Shown: positions 1-10,413 of the stretch, piece after piece
Position numbering within the stretch: the stretch's first letter is position 1
How the letters are laid out: each line of letters opens with the position of its first letter
Source: Palaemon carinicauda
Taxonomy: Eukaryota > Arthropoda > Malacostraca > Decapoda > Palaemonidae
DNA length: 64,000 bases
Direction of reading: 5' to 3'
Assembly: GCF_036898095.1 (NCBI RefSeq)
Contig: NC_090729.1
Coordinates: 63,641,132 to 63,705,131 of the forward strand
The notes under the pieces: model-generated
The model's input: only the letters and a program-made list of their open reading frames with translations
The model's database searches: none
Told to the model about the DNA's origin: nothing
Program-made: the position numbers and the translations under genes

Positions 1-849
1 GGATTTCCTTCACTAATGTTGAGTGACGACGCCACTACTTTTGTAGCAGCATCTGAATATCTGAAAACAATGGCAGAGAGCCCCCTTTTTCAAAACCATC
101 TGGAGAAAATAGAGTGTGAGTGGAAATTTATACCAGCAAGAGCACCTTGGTTTGGTGCAATCTGGGAGAGATTGATCGGACTATTGAAAACCTGTATGAA
201 GAAGGTAATTGGTCGAGCTCTTCTCAGTTATGATGAATTATCCTGCATTTTGGTGGAATTGGAATCCATCATAAATGACAGACCACTAAGCTACACCTCG
301 GGGGACCTTGATCAGAAGGAGATTTTAACTCCCAATCACCTGATCTTGGGTAGGAAATTAAGATCCTTTCCCAAGGAAACTATTAATTGGGATGAGGTAT
401 CTGAAGACCCATTGTATAGTAAAACTGAAAATGTAGAAAGGAGATTCCTTTACATATCCAAATTGTGTGATCAGCTATGGAAAAGATGGGAACATGAATA
501 TTTGATTTCGTTAAAAGAGACTCATCGAATTGGAGTCCAACATAATTCTTGGCCCAAAATAGGAGATGTCGTCCTCGTACATGATGAAGGGCCAAGAAAC
601 AAATGGAAGTTGGGTCAGGTGATTCAGGTGCATGTGGGGTCTGACAATGTAGTTAGGGTAGCTACCCTCAAAACCTCCCATGGCCAGATCATGCGTCCCA
701 TTGTGAAGTTGTACCCGTTAGAGTTATGGCAAGAAGTTGAGACTCCTGATCCTGCCAAAATTCCTGAAGTGAGTACCCGACCATCCAGGAAGGCTGCTCG
801 GGTGGCTGCAGAAACTAGAAAAGATTTGATTCAAAAGGGACTGTTGTAA
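1..849 (+). CDS. Pao/BEL retrotransposon integrase, C-terminal part (5' partial)
   Basis: The frame is open from base 1, so the true start lies outside the window; the ATG at 16 is internal. It encodes the second half of a DDE integrase core and the C-terminal domain typical of Pao/BEL polyproteins (DUF5641-like). The second catalytic Asp is in the SDDATTF motif (codon 25-27) and the catalytic Glu in WERLIGLLK (codon 166-168). The NDRPLSY and LTPNHLILG stretches that follow are family hallmarks. The tail (about 540-720) contains WPKIGDVVLVHDE, WKLGQV and RPIVKLYPLE, as in DUF5641. The stop is TAA at 847-849. This part has no internal stop or frameshift, unlike the other transposon proteins here, so this copy may be younger. 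The enzyme would insert retrotransposon cDNA into the host genome. The assignment is by family motifs seen by eye. Confidence 0.9.
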   Translation, partial: GFPSLMLSDDATTFVAASEYLKTMAESPLFQNHLEKIECEWKFIPARAPWFGAIWERLIGLLKTCMKKVIGRALLSYDELSCILVELESIINDRPLSYTSGDLDQKEILTPNHLILGRKLRSFPKETINWDEVSEDPLYSKTENVERRFLYISKLCDQLWKRWEHEYLISLKETHRIGVQHNSWPKIGDVVLVHDEGPRNKWKLGQVIQVHVGSDNVVRVATLKTSHGQIMRPIVKLYPLELWQEVETPDPAKIPEVSTRPSRKAARVAAETRKDLIQKGLL

Positions 850-883
850 ATACTTGTATATTATAAATTTGTGGCCGGGAATA

Positions 884-1781
884 TGTCGTTACTTACAATA
901 ACGACATGGGAAATCAATTGTTATTGAATATCTATGTTCATATTGTATATGGAAAATGGTCTTTTTGCGTTGAGTGGAAATGTGCAGGTTTCTGTACAAA
1001 TGAAGGTTTTGTTTATATTTAATTGTAATAAGCATTGTTACCAAGGAATATTGTCTTGTGAATAGTTGTATGAGTGGTTAACAATGCGATGTAAGTTGTT
1101 TGAATAGTTTCGTTCGGTTTGCATTGAATAGTTGGTTTCGTTCGTTTTGCTGTTTTCTTTTGTCGTGAGTGAACGAAGCAGAAGTCGTGACTTTGGGAGA
1201 GAGAGCGAACGCATTATTTTTACGACAAAGGCAACAGAGCTAACGGCCAGAGTTGCTGTCTATCACTTCTCAAGTCTCAACGTTTGTAGTGTTGTCTTCA
1301 GTGGACTTAATCAGGATGAAGAGAATTTCATTTGATTAACGAAGCCGTTCCTTCCCAGCATTTAATGAAGTGGATGAATTAATCAACCGAAGTTTGGATG
1401 AGTATCATATAATATTTAGTTACCTTGGATGGGATAATTCACTAGGGATATGCATATTTGTGCGTGGGATTCCGTGACTGGGTAAAATCAAATATTTATA
1501 TATGGTAGCGTGGTTTACCCGTGCCTATTGTAATCCGAATTCGGTAAGAACTTCATATGAAACTAAGTAAGTAATAATTGGGGCAAAGGCTCAATAGAAT
1601 ATAGTATGAGCATTTATCTTTGTAACACAACGCAATGAATTCATAATGTAGAGAAAGAGTCTTGAGTTCTCTTAACGAATCTGGTAATTAGTAATTTTGT
1701 GAATGACTGAAGTCATTATATGTTGTTGCTTGTTTGACCCTAATAAGTAACGATAAGTTATGTACCTGTGTCCTTCTGAAC
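884..1781 (+). repeat. Probable 3' LTR of the Pao/BEL element (3' end lost in gap)
   Basis: It starts 34 bases after the integrase stop, immediately after a GTGGCCGGGAATA segment that often precedes Pao/BEL LTRs. The proposed 5' end is TGTCGTTA. A 7-bp inverted repeat (GTCGTTA at 885-891, TAACGAC at 899-905) sits at that edge. The region is AT-rich and non-coding. The 3' boundary cannot be set because the assembly gap begins at 1782 and no second LTR is in the window. The LTR may end well before the gap. Confidence 0.5.
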
Positions 1782-2281
1782 NNNNNNNNNNNNNNNNNNN
1801 NNNNNNNNNNNNNNNNNNNNNNNNNNNNNNNNNNNNNNNNNNNNNNNNNNNNNNNNNNNNNNNNNNNNNNNNNNNNNNNNNNNNNNNNNNNNNNNNNNNN
1901 NNNNNNNNNNNNNNNNNNNNNNNNNNNNNNNNNNNNNNNNNNNNNNNNNNNNNNNNNNNNNNNNNNNNNNNNNNNNNNNNNNNNNNNNNNNNNNNNNNNN
2001 NNNNNNNNNNNNNNNNNNNNNNNNNNNNNNNNNNNNNNNNNNNNNNNNNNNNNNNNNNNNNNNNNNNNNNNNNNNNNNNNNNNNNNNNNNNNNNNNNNNN
2101 NNNNNNNNNNNNNNNNNNNNNNNNNNNNNNNNNNNNNNNNNNNNNNNNNNNNNNNNNNNNNNNNNNNNNNNNNNNNNNNNNNNNNNNNNNNNNNNNNNNN
2201 NNNNNNNNNNNNNNNNNNNNNNNNNNNNNNNNNNNNNNNNNNNNNNNNNNNNNNNNNNNNNNNNNNNNNNNNNNNNNNNNN
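1782..2281. other. Assembly gap (500 N)
   Basis: Exactly 500 consecutive N bases. A round number suggests a placeholder of unknown true length. The Pao/BEL material to the left and the gypsy material to the right are therefore not proven to be this close. Confidence 0.99.
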
Positions 2282-2804
2282 GGGGAAGCCCTTACGGTAG
2301 CCAGGTACTTAAAAAACGCATGATTATTCTCATCAGGCTACCCAAACTTAACCATTGTCCCGGACCACAGACCTTTGGTCATATTACTAGGCAATAGAAG
2401 TCTCGGCAATATCACCAATCCCAGACTATTTAGATTCGAGGAGAAGACATTATTGTATAATTTCGATGTTAAATGCCTACCAGGCAAGAGAAATCATGAT
2501 GCGGACTTCCTCCCTTGATTTCCGGCCCTGAGGACGGCGCCAGATAAAAATGATGCCAGCTTTAATGAAGAATTAATGATTGCTATAGTGTCAGATATCA
2601 CGGAAAACCTACAGGAGCAGTACACCATAGACGAAAAAACTGTTGAAGAGGTAGTCCTGGACAACCCAGCATAAAAGCTACTAATTGCTCGAGTGACTGC
2701 AAGGGATTGGAACCCGAAGAAATCTCAAGAAATTGCATATTTGTCGCCCTTCTACGACATCAGAGAACGTCTTTCTGTATCTGCCGACCTAGTCACATGT
2801 TGCT
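2282..2804 (+). pseudogene. Ty3/gypsy RNase H region and linker to integrase (pseudogene fragment)
   Basis: One reading frame matches the gypsy RNase H end of pol. Seen are PNLTIVPDHRPLV (about 2340-2380), NPRLFRFEEK and the YNFDVKCLPGKRNHDADFL segment shared by gypsy RNase H domains. Three in-frame stops occur at 2321-2323, 2516-2518 and 2672-2674, with no frameshift between them. The fragment is cut at 2804 by the TTAA-flanked insertion, and its frame resumes on the far side at 5992, before the integrase zinc-binding region. RNase H would have degraded the RNA strand during reverse transcription. Not functional. Confidence 0.82.
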
Positions 2805-2823
2805 TTAACCCTGGATAGGTACG
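2805..2823 (+). repeat. Left TTAA target duplication and 15-bp terminal inverted repeat
   Basis: TTAA at 2805-2808 followed by CCCTGGATAGGTACG at 2809-2823. It is an exact inverted match to the right end of the same element. Confidence 0.92.
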
Positions 2824-2841
2824 CTCCTCGGACACCCCTTT

Positions 2842-2874
2842 AAGGGTATACTCGGACGCGAACGACCCCGACGC
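2842..2874 (+). repeat. GC-rich subterminal block, left end of piggyBac-like element
   Basis: A 33-base GC-rich block (AAGGGTATACTC... through ACCCCGACGC) stands out from the AT-rich interior. A direct copy with four mismatches lies at 5772-5804. Part of it (CGAACGACCCCGACGC) also appears in inverted orientation near the right end (5951-5966). Such subterminal blocks may be transposase-binding sites; this is inferred. Confidence 0.7.
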
Positions 2875-3808
2875 CAAAAAAAATTCTTGAAAAATCAGTT
2901 TTTGCAGTAACCTCCTTTTTTCTTTTGCCAAAAAAACTTCAATGAATGCTCAAAACAACTGTAAAGATAAATACTACTCATCTGCAGAAAAATGATTTAT
3001 TATAAATATTTTAAAAAATTAAGTAGAAAAAAAAAGACCTGACATAAAAATTCATAAAAAAAAGTTTATACATATATACACAAATCTTTTTAGGAATTGA
3101 TTCTTGAATGTTTAGGAAATACCTTGATGTATTTTGGATGAAGTCAGACCCATGGAGGTGAAGATCTGAAATGAGAAAAAAAGAGTAACTTTTTTTGGCC
3201 AAAAAAATTTGTCCAAATTTCATGAATTTTTTTGGGTACCCAAATGAAATAGGAAGTGGCTAATTTTTTTAGGGAATAAACATAAGTTATCCTAAAATAG
3301 AAATATGTAAAAAAATCTTCATTATTTTGTAAATTACATTTATATCAGGGGCCATATCTAAAGGTAATTTTTTGAGTACTTAGAAATTTCGTAAAAAAAT
3401 ACATATATTGAATATATAATATGATATTTATGCAGGTAAAAATATACCAAAATATCACAAATTCTATAGGGAACAAGAATATATATAGATAGGGCAGCTT
3501 ACGCTTCGGATATGTCCACAAAATGGCCGCCAACCACACTGACTCAGACTCCCTAATCTGCCACTTGAAATGTAGGAAGGGTATGTCAATTTCAAAGTGT
3601 TATTTACTAATCTAATTATTATTGGATATGCATAAAAATTGTATGGTGGGTTGCTGGATAATTGTCGATTATTTTACGACAATAAAATTGAAATTCTGAC
3701 CCAAAAAAAATTTTTGAAGGGAAATAAAATCGAAAAAAAAAATGTAAAACAATATAATATTTTAGCTAAAAAAATTTGATGATATTCAATCAAAAAAAAA
3801 TAAACAAA

Positions 3809-5760
3809 ATTTTCCGACAAATAAACATCTAGAGGAATCATTACTCTGTGATAGTTCCTTAGTACGTAGTAATTTTGAAAGAATTGGGAAAAAACGAAAA
3901 AATGGCAATCACCGGAAAATCGAACACATACCTATATATACGCCATATCTGGCTAAAAAAAAGATAGGCATGGGTAGCCAGATCATCTAGAAACACTTTC
4001 CAACACTATAAAAATATAAGTTTTGCGACACTACTTGCCAATTCCTTACGGTAACATGACTAAGCAAAAAAATGCAAAACAAATAAAAAGGGGCACTCGC
4101 GGAAAAATGGCTAACATTCTAATATACGGCATTTCAGAAAAAAAAAATTCAGCCACGTGCTAGGCAAACCATCAAGGCACATTTTCCGACAAATAAACAT
4201 CTAAATGAATCATTACTCTGTGATAGTTCCTTAGTACGTGGTAATTTTGAAAGAAATGGGAAAAAACGAAAAAATGGCAATCACAGGAAAATCGAACACA
4301 TACCTATATATACGCCATATCTGGCTAAAAAAAAAAGATAGGCATGGGTAGCCAGATCATCTAGAAACACTTTCCAACACTATAAAATTATAAGTTTTGC
4401 GACACTACTTGCCAATTCCTTATGGTAACATGACTAAGCAAAAAAATGCAAAACAAATAAAAAGGGGCACTCGTGAAAAAATGGCCATTCTAATATACGG
4501 CATTTCAGAAAAAAAAAATTTCAGCCACGTGCTAGGCAAACCATCAAGGCACATTTTCCGACAAATAAACATATAAATGAATCATTACTCTGTGATAGTT
4601 CCTTAGTATGTAGTAATTTTGAAAGAAATGGGAAAAAACGAAAAAATGGCAATCACAGGAAAATCGAACACATACTTATATATACGCCATATCTGGCTAA
4701 CAAAAAAAAAAGGCATGGGTAGCCAGATCATCTAGAAACACTTTCCAACACTATAAAAATATAAGTTTTGCGACACTACTTGCCAATTCCTTACGGTAAC
4801 ATGACTAAGCAAAAAAATGCAAAACAAATAAAAAGGGGCACTCGCGGTAAAATGCCCAACATTCTAATATACGGCATCTCAGATAAAAAAAAAGACATGC
4901 ACGTGTTAGCCCAACCATCAAGGCACACTTTCTAACACATAAACATGAAAAAAAAATCAATAATATACGGCAATTCCTTACTACGTAGTAAATTTTTACA
5001 AATATTGAAAAAAAAAACAGAAATTGGCAACCGCAGTTAAATACCCAATATACCAATAACTACATCGTATCTGACAAAAACAAAATCACGCATGGGTAGC
5101 CAGATCATCTAGACACACTTTCCAACACTAAAAAAGCAAAAGTTTTACGACACTATTTCGCAATATCTTACGGAAAAATGACTTGGCAAAAAAATGGAAA
5201 AAAAATGAAAAAGGGGTACTCGCGGTAAAATGCCCGACATTCTAATATACGGCATCTCAGATAAAAAAAAAGACATGCACGTGTTAGCCCAACCATCAAG
5301 GCACACTTTCTAACACATAAACATGAAAAAAAATGAATAATATACGGCAATTCCTTACTACGTAGTAATTTTTACAAATATTGAAAAAAAAACAGAAATT
5401 GGTAACCGCAGTTAAATACCCAATATACCAATAACTACGTCGTATCTGACAAAAACAAAGTCATGCATGGGTAGCCATATCATCTAGACACACTTTCCAA
5501 CACTAAACAAGCAAAAGTTTTACGACACTATTTGGCAATATCTTACGGAAAAATGACTTGGCAAAAAAATGAAAAAAAAATGAAAAAGGGGCACTCGCGG
5601 TAAAATGGTCCTCGTGGTGATGAACGACATTTTAACTAAAAAAAAAATCATGCACATGGTAGCCAAACAATCCACCAAGACTTTCCACAACTGATAACTT
5701 ATACAAGTTGCACCATTCTACGACAATTTCATAATACGTAATAACTTTGATAATTATGCA
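3809..5760 (+). repeat. Internal tandem repeats of about 372-378 bp
   Basis: The marker ATTTTCCGACAAATAAACAT recurs at 3809, 4181 and 4553 (372-bp steps). Diverged counterparts (ACTTTCTAACACATAAACAT) follow at 4927 and 5305 (378-bp step), and a degraded copy begins near 5678. Each unit also shares a GCATGGGTAGCCAGATCATC segment and an AAAAGGGGCACTCGCGG segment. The first three units resemble each other more than the last two. Short minus-strand reading frames near 4805-5056 and 5168-5350 are repeats of each other because of this structure and are not genes. Confidence 0.88.
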
Positions 5761-5771
5761 AACTACCTTAG

Positions 5772-5804
5772 AAGGGTAAACTCGGTCGCGCTCGACCCCG
5801 ACGC
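5772..5804 (+). repeat. Direct copy of the GC-rich subterminal block
   Basis: It matches 2842-2874 in the same orientation at 29 of 33 positions by eye. It opens a GC-richer 200-bp segment running to the right terminus. It may be a remnant of another end of the same family. Confidence 0.65.
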
Positions 5805-5956
5805 GTCTCAGAAATCGGGGAAGGAGTACAGCTACAGCAATGCACATCTGTACACTACTAGAGCGTGTAGGGGAGACACCTCTTGCAGGTCGATCACCCA
5901 CAAATTCAGTCACGGGGGTGAGTCACGTGAGAAAAACCTGTTTTTTTTGACGCTCG

Positions 5957-5972
5957 GGGTCGCGAACGACCC
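5957..5972. repeat. Perfect 6-bp-stem hairpin near right terminus
   Basis: GGGTCG, a CGAA loop, then CGACCC. It lies two bases inside the right terminal repeat. Confidence 0.7.
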
Positions 5973-5974
5973 AT

Positions 5975-5993
5975 CGTACCTATCCAGGGTTAA
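5975..5993 (-). repeat. Right 15-bp terminal inverted repeat and TTAA target duplication
   Basis: CGTACCTATCCAGGG at 5975-5989, then TTAA at 5990-5993. It is a perfect reverse complement of 2809-2823. Confidence 0.92.
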
Positions 5994-7119
5994 TGATAAC
6001 TCCATCCGCCCTGCCATTCCCAAAGGGCTCCGCCATCAGATAAACGCCAACCTTTATGCTGGACATCAAGTCCTAGATACAATATTGAGAAGAGAGAGAT
6101 ATTAGGTTTATTGGCAGGGCATCGAAGGCAGCATCATCATTCATGGTGTACATCCCTCGAAGCTCACTCGCCATTATTGCCAGCTGAAGTCATCAAAATG
6201 ACCACTGCCCCAGAGTATCCCTTCCAACAGACTGTCATGGACCTGTTTCAGCTTGAAGAACACACGTATATGGCATATTGTGACAGGCTTACAGGCTGGC
6301 TAGAAATACCCACTTCCCTAATCGCACCTGGTATGCAAAGGTCATGACAAAATTTAGACATTACTTCACTCGATGGGGAGCACCTGAGCAATTGTCTACG
6401 GACGGCGGTACCAACCTGGTGAGGGGAGAAATGATGGCCTTCTACAGGAGATGGAGAGTAGACATACACCTATCATTGGCCCACTACCCACATTAAAATG
6501 GGAGCCGAGGCCGCAGTCAAGTCCGCAAAGAAAATAATTAGGAAAAGTATAACCGGGACTGGAAGCCGCAATCACGACAAGGTATCATTGGCCATGCTTG
6601 CAGTACCAGAACACCCACATAAGGGGTATAAATAAATCTCTGGCACAGTCTCTGGCACAATTGGTAACTGGGAGACAGCTACACGATGGTGTACTGACCA
6701 CAGAACTCAACTATATTATAGACCACCAATGAAGAAAATCCATATGAAAAGGAGAACTTCAGGTACCAGAGAAAAATAAGAATATAATTGAAAGCGGCAC
6801 CGATAGGAGGCTAACACCCCTACAGCCAGGCACGCACGTCAGGGTTCAAAACCAAGTGACTAAGTCCTGGGATAAGATGGGAATCATAGTCGAGCAACGA
6901 CCTCATAGACAGTACATCGTAAGACTAGATGGTAGTGGGCATCCGTTGATAAGGAACAGAAGGCACCTCACGGTCACTGAACTGCCTATCAATGAGACAT
7001 CAGGATCCACTCCTACTGACGACGAAGTGGCTCATGAGCATAAGTGTCCTCTATCAGAGTTAGAGGTACGGCCTTCAAGGAAGAGAGAGGTCCCCGTCTG
7101 GATGAACGATTACATATAA
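5990..7119 (+). pseudogene. Ty3/gypsy integrase (pseudogene)
   Basis: Continuation of the gypsy pol frame after the insertion. The zinc-binding region is recognisable (IPKGLRHQINANLYAGHQ, about 6014-6070), then an in-frame TAG follows RRERY near 6100. The core starts with TVMDLFQLEEHTYMAYCDRL (about 6232-6291), holding the first catalytic Asp; the second is in STDGGTNL (about 6397-6420). Several frameshifts and stops follow, so the catalytic Glu region is not readable in one frame. The C-terminal part is open again at 6856-7119 (WDKMGIIVEQRPHRQYIVRL, then RHLTVTEL) and ends with TAA. It belongs to the same element as 2282-2804. Not functional. Confidence 0.85.
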
Positions 7120-7282
7120 TCCTCTTTGGGGTTGTTTCACTGCACTTGGACGTGCATATATCTCAAACTTGCAAAATTATATTTTGTATGAGATTTTATG
7201 TTGACGTTGCATTCACAACTTAATTTTAGGGCACATCTTGCAATGCTGATGTAATTAATGTTTAGCTTGATGTTATGTTAAT

Positions 7283-7328
<46 letters not shown>

Positions 7329-7492
7329 GCCCCTTTTCAGTTATCCCAATGTTACCATTTATTACTACGATTATGATTTACCGTACATATCTGATGTTTT
7401 TCTTTTAGATTGTTGAGCATTTTGTTTGTCATATCTGCTTTTGATATTGCCATTTATAAGTTTTGAAAATATTACCCTCCTCATAATATTTT
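7120..7492 (+). other. gypsy 3' non-coding region
   Basis: AT-rich sequence between the integrase stop and the polypurine tract, containing a CT microsatellite. No gene seen. Confidence 0.6.
7285..7324 (+). repeat. (TC)n microsatellite
   Basis: About 20 uninterrupted TC dinucleotides, then CCCTCG. Long CT/GA runs are common in decapod genomes. Confidence 0.97.
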
Positions 7493-7502
7493 GGGAGGGA
7501 GA
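7493..7502 (+). other. Polypurine tract of the gypsy element
   Basis: GGGAGGGAGA directly before the proposed LTR start TGTAAGAT. This is the expected plus-strand primer position in LTR elements. Confidence 0.7.
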
Positions 7503-7706
7503 TGTAAGATGTGGCTACATGTAGCGCCTGAGCACCACCCACATAAGTGACATCACTGTCACGTCACGGGCTATCTGTATTTCGTTCCTCTGAATCAGTT
7601 GCAGTGAGGATACGATACCATCCTGACCATCATTACCCAATCCAGCCTAGCCTTGGATTTAAGAATTAGAGAGCATATTTCCTAAATATTTCAATAATTT
7701 TTACTC
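7503..7706 (+). repeat. 3' LTR of the gypsy element (end approximate)
   Basis: It starts TGTAAGATGTGGC right after the polypurine tract. No second LTR is in the window, so the 3' boundary is a guess. The interval 7707-7824 between it and the Tigger end is AT-rich with no gene seen. Confidence 0.5.
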
Positions 7707-7824
7707 AGTAATTGTTTTCTCTTTCAAAAGATATTTCATCTTCTATTTTATTTATTTCTGTCTTTATTTTATCTATCTTAAGACCAACCTCCTGTGATAT
7801 TTCCTTCATTCTGGTAAGCAGATA

Positions 7825-7845
7825 CAGTGGAACCTCTACATATTC
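7825..7845 (+). repeat. Tigger left terminal inverted repeat
   Basis: CAGTGGAACCTCTACATA... preceded by TA. It pairs with 10335-10355. Confidence 0.85.
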
Positions 7846-8496
7846 ATTCTGGGACCTGCTTCCTGCTTCGTATGTTGGAGCAAATATTCCCATAAGAATA
7901 CAATGTAATTTGTATAATTTGTTCTACAGCCCAAAAACCTTTAACTCTTTAATGAATTATTGCATATAATTACACATAACAATAACACAATTGCATTATA
8001 TAAATGAGATGTAAAAAAGGATAATTATAAAGAAATAATAAATAAAAAGGAGTTTTTATTGTCACTTTACCTTAGAAACAGGTCAACGCAGGTGTAGGAT
8101 TTGCTACGCAGGAGGTAGAGGTGGTAACTGCGATAACGTTCCTTAACTTACTCTATCTTACACTACATGAACTTTAACCTAACTTAGCTTATTTTTTTTT
8201 TCATTTTTATATTTTATATTTTTTTACCTTTCTTTCTTTATGATTTTTAATTTTCATCACTTGCACTTAGTTTTCATTGCTTCACTTTCTTTCTCTTAAT
8301 CATGATCACTAGACTGCTTCATAGATTTCTTAAAGAAACTATCGAGAGAAAGTTGCCTGGTATGGGTTTTCAGAATTTTTCTGAAATGGGTTAAGCAGAC
8401 ATCATCGAATTGCGAAACTACACGGCAAACCTGAAGTTTCTGTGGGTGATGCTTATCAATGAAATCAAACTCGTGTTGATGATGTGCTAAGATCTT

Positions 8497-10047
8497 TTAT
8501 ATTTCAGACGAACTTAAGATATGCTCTACCTCCTCGATGTCCTCCGACTCACTCAACTGCGCTTGGAACTCATCATTCTGCGTGGTATGCCGCTCCTTGA
8601 GTTCCTCGGAGGTGAGCTCTTCAAGGTGCTCTTCGATGAGTTGGGTAATGTCATATTCATCGACCTCCAGACCCATGGACTTGCCAAGGGATACAATCTC
8701 TTCTACGACTTTTACATCTTCCTCTACGGCAAGCACAGGTTCAGGCTCGTGGCCAAAACCTTCAAAATCCCTGGGAGAAACAGCATCGGGCCAAAGCTTC
8801 TTCTAAGCTGCATTCAGTGTCCGTCGATTTACTCCCTTCCAAGCCTGATCTATGATCTTCAAGCAGTGTACGATATTGAAATGGCTCCTCCAAAATTCAC
8901 GCAAAGTCAAGTTGGTGCTTTGCATGACATTAAAGCACTGCTTAAATAAGTGCTTGGTGAAGAGCTTCTTGAAATTCTAGATGACTTGCTGGTCCATGGG
9001 CTGGAGGATAGGGGTGGTGTTCAGTGGAAAATACAGCACTCTGATGAACTAGAACTGGTCGATGATATTATCTTCGAGTCCTGGGGGGTGAGAGGGAGCA
9101 TTATCCAAGCAAAGCAAGCACTTTAAAGGCAAATTCCTCTCCTGAAGGTACTTCTTGACAACAGGGCCAAAAACATGGTTTACCCATTCAACAAAGAAAT
9201 GCCTAGTAACCCAAGCATTAGAATTATCATGCCAGAAAACATACAGCATGTCCTTATTGACACTATGTGCCTTAAATGCCCTAGGGTTTTCAGAATGATA
9301 AACCAATAACGGCTTTATTTTGCAGTCCCCGCTGGCGTTGGCACATAGGGCGAGAGTCAATCAATCCTTCATAGGCTTATGTCCGGGCATTTTCTTCTCT
9401 TCGGCGGTGATGTATGTTCGACTAGGCATCTTTTTCCAAAAGAGGCCAGTTTCATCACAATTGAAAACTTGCTGCTCTACATAGCCTTCATCCTCCACAA
9501 TCTTTTCGAATTTCTTAAAAAAAAATTGTTAGCTGCCTTGGTGTTCGAACTTGAAGCCTCTTCGTGCTGAACAACTGAATGAATCCATGTCCGTCTCTTA
9601 AATTTCTCGAACCAACTGCAAGACGCCTTGAATTCCTCTGTCGTAGGATCGGTTGAACTCTCCCCCGCGTCACCCCTACAGCCTGCTGCCTTCAAGTCAC
9701 AATAGCTAGTGCTGGCCTTCTCACAAGTGATCGTTTCAGTGATTGTTTCGCCAACAATCTCTTTGTCCTTTATCCATATCAATAAAAGCCGTTCCATCTC
9801 TTCCAGGGTAGGGCTGCAACGTTTTGAAATAATGGTGATCCCCTTTGATGGTTTGACTGCTTCAATGGCTGCCTTCTGCTTGATGATCGCCCAGATCGTA
9901 GACATATTCCACACTTATTGTTTAGCCAGATCACTCACACCACGCTCATATCTTTAATTTCTAGCTTTAATTCTAATGAAAACGTTGCCTGCTTCTTTTT
10001 CTCACCACTACTAATACCTATACCAAAACTAACTTCTTAGGACCCAT
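8497..10047 (-). pseudogene. Tigger (pogo-type DDE) transposase pseudogene
   Basis: Read from 10047 leftwards. The start is an ATG giving MGPKK, the common beginning of Tigger proteins, but the first 130 bases are frameshifted. From 9914 down, MSTIWAIIKQKAAI is the first helix-turn-helix, and CSWFEKFKRRTWIHSVVQHE (about 9610-9550) is the CENP-B type DNA-binding part. The DDE catalytic core is open at 9360-9049: LALCANASGDCKIKPLLVYH, NSNAWVTRHFFVEW and CLLCLDNAPSHP, which holds a catalytic Asp. Further left come LREFWRSHFNIVHCLKIIDQ and a C-terminal acidic tail at 8736-8497 (LEELTSEELKE). Several frameshifts separate these pieces. Such proteins are annotated in many animals as tigger transposable element-derived protein 1-like. 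Not functional as a transposase. Confidence 0.88.
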
Positions 10048-10334
10048 GATTATGCATAGAATAAAAAATGAAAAGTGAGAAAAGGAATATAATAGGCACT
10101 GTTAATAACGGAACGGATAGAGGACAACCACACGATGCTCACGAGAACAGAGAACTGACCGACGTGACGCTCAATGGCGTCCCTCCGACGTGCTGCCGTC
10201 TACCAGCGTAAACAAGAAACTATGACCGACGCTTCAAGAAAATTCTACGCGTATGGTCTACGTCGGATGTTGGAGCATGACTTCGGGTATCGAGACGAAA
10301 ATTTGATGGAATTTAACTTCGGATGTTGGAACAA

Positions 10335-10355
10335 TCGTATGTAGTGGTTCCACTG
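10335..10355 (-). repeat. Tigger right terminal inverted repeat
   Basis: ...TATGTAGTGGTTCCACTG, the reverse complement of the left end with one mismatch in 18 bases. Confidence 0.85.
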
Positions 10356-10413
10356 AAATTTGCAAATGTTGTCAAAAATAACACAATTTCATAATATAGC
10401 TTGGGTAAATTTG

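Larger units (their letters stand above)
2809..5989. mobile_element. Non-autonomous piggyBac-like DNA transposon (TTAA target site)
   Basis: The ends are a perfect 15-bp inverted repeat, CCCTGGATAGGTACG at 2809-2823 and its reverse complement at 5975-5989. Each end is flanked by TTAA (2805-2808 and 5990-5993). The CCC-type end plus TTAA duplication is the piggyBac superfamily signature. Taking out the element and one TTAA restores a continuous gypsy reading frame, which independently proves the boundaries. The 3181-bp interior is very AT-rich with long A-runs, contains about five to six tandem copies of a 372-378-bp unit, and has no transposase-like reading frame. It must have been mobilised in trans. 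The family assignment rests on the ends only. Confidence 0.85.
2282..7706 (+). mobile_element. Ty3/gypsy LTR retrotransposon, decayed, 5' part missing, interrupted by a piggyBac-like element
   Basis: Composite element: RT/RNase H remnant (2282-2804), foreign insertion (2809-5989), integrase remnant (5994-7119), 3' non-coding region with a CT microsatellite, polypurine tract (7493-7502) and a 3' LTR beginning TGTAAGATGTGGC at 7503. The LTR 3' end is not fixed; about 7706 is a guess from an ACTCA end. The gag, protease and most of RT are missing or lie in the gap. All coding parts carry stops or frameshifts, so the element is dead. Confidence 0.8.
7825..10355 (-). mobile_element. Tigger/pogo-like DNA transposon, inactive
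   Basis: Left end CAGTGGAACCTCTACATA (7825-7842) and right end, read on the minus strand, CAGTGGAACCACTACATA (10355-10338): 17 of 18 bases match. CAGTGGAACC ends are typical of Tigger/pogo elements of the Tc1/mariner superfamily. The left end follows TA (7823-7824); the right end is followed by AA, so the TA duplication is imperfect or mutated. The 2531-bp interior encodes a Tigger1-like transposase on the minus strand with lesions. There are additional similar motifs near both ends (GTATGTTGGA at 7870 and CGGATGTTGGAACA at 10319). Confidence 0.85.

Noticed and set aside
1132..1335. 67-codon plus-strand frame in the LTR region
   Set aside because: No motif; it lies in LTR-like non-coding sequence and is of chance length.
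1734..2323. Open frames running through the N block
   Set aside because: They consist almost entirely of unknown bases across the assembly gap.
4805..5350. Two minus-strand frames with a shared Cys/Phe-rich segment
   Set aside because: The similarity comes from the underlying 372-378-bp tandem repeat in AT-rich non-coding sequence.
8168..8190. Telomere-like TAACCTAAC motif
   Set aside because: Only about one and a half copies of TTAGG-type sequence inside the Tigger element; no array.
7825..10360. Exact TA target duplication for the Tigger element
   Set aside because: The left side has TA but the right side has AA, so the duplication is not confirmed even though the terminal repeats are clear.
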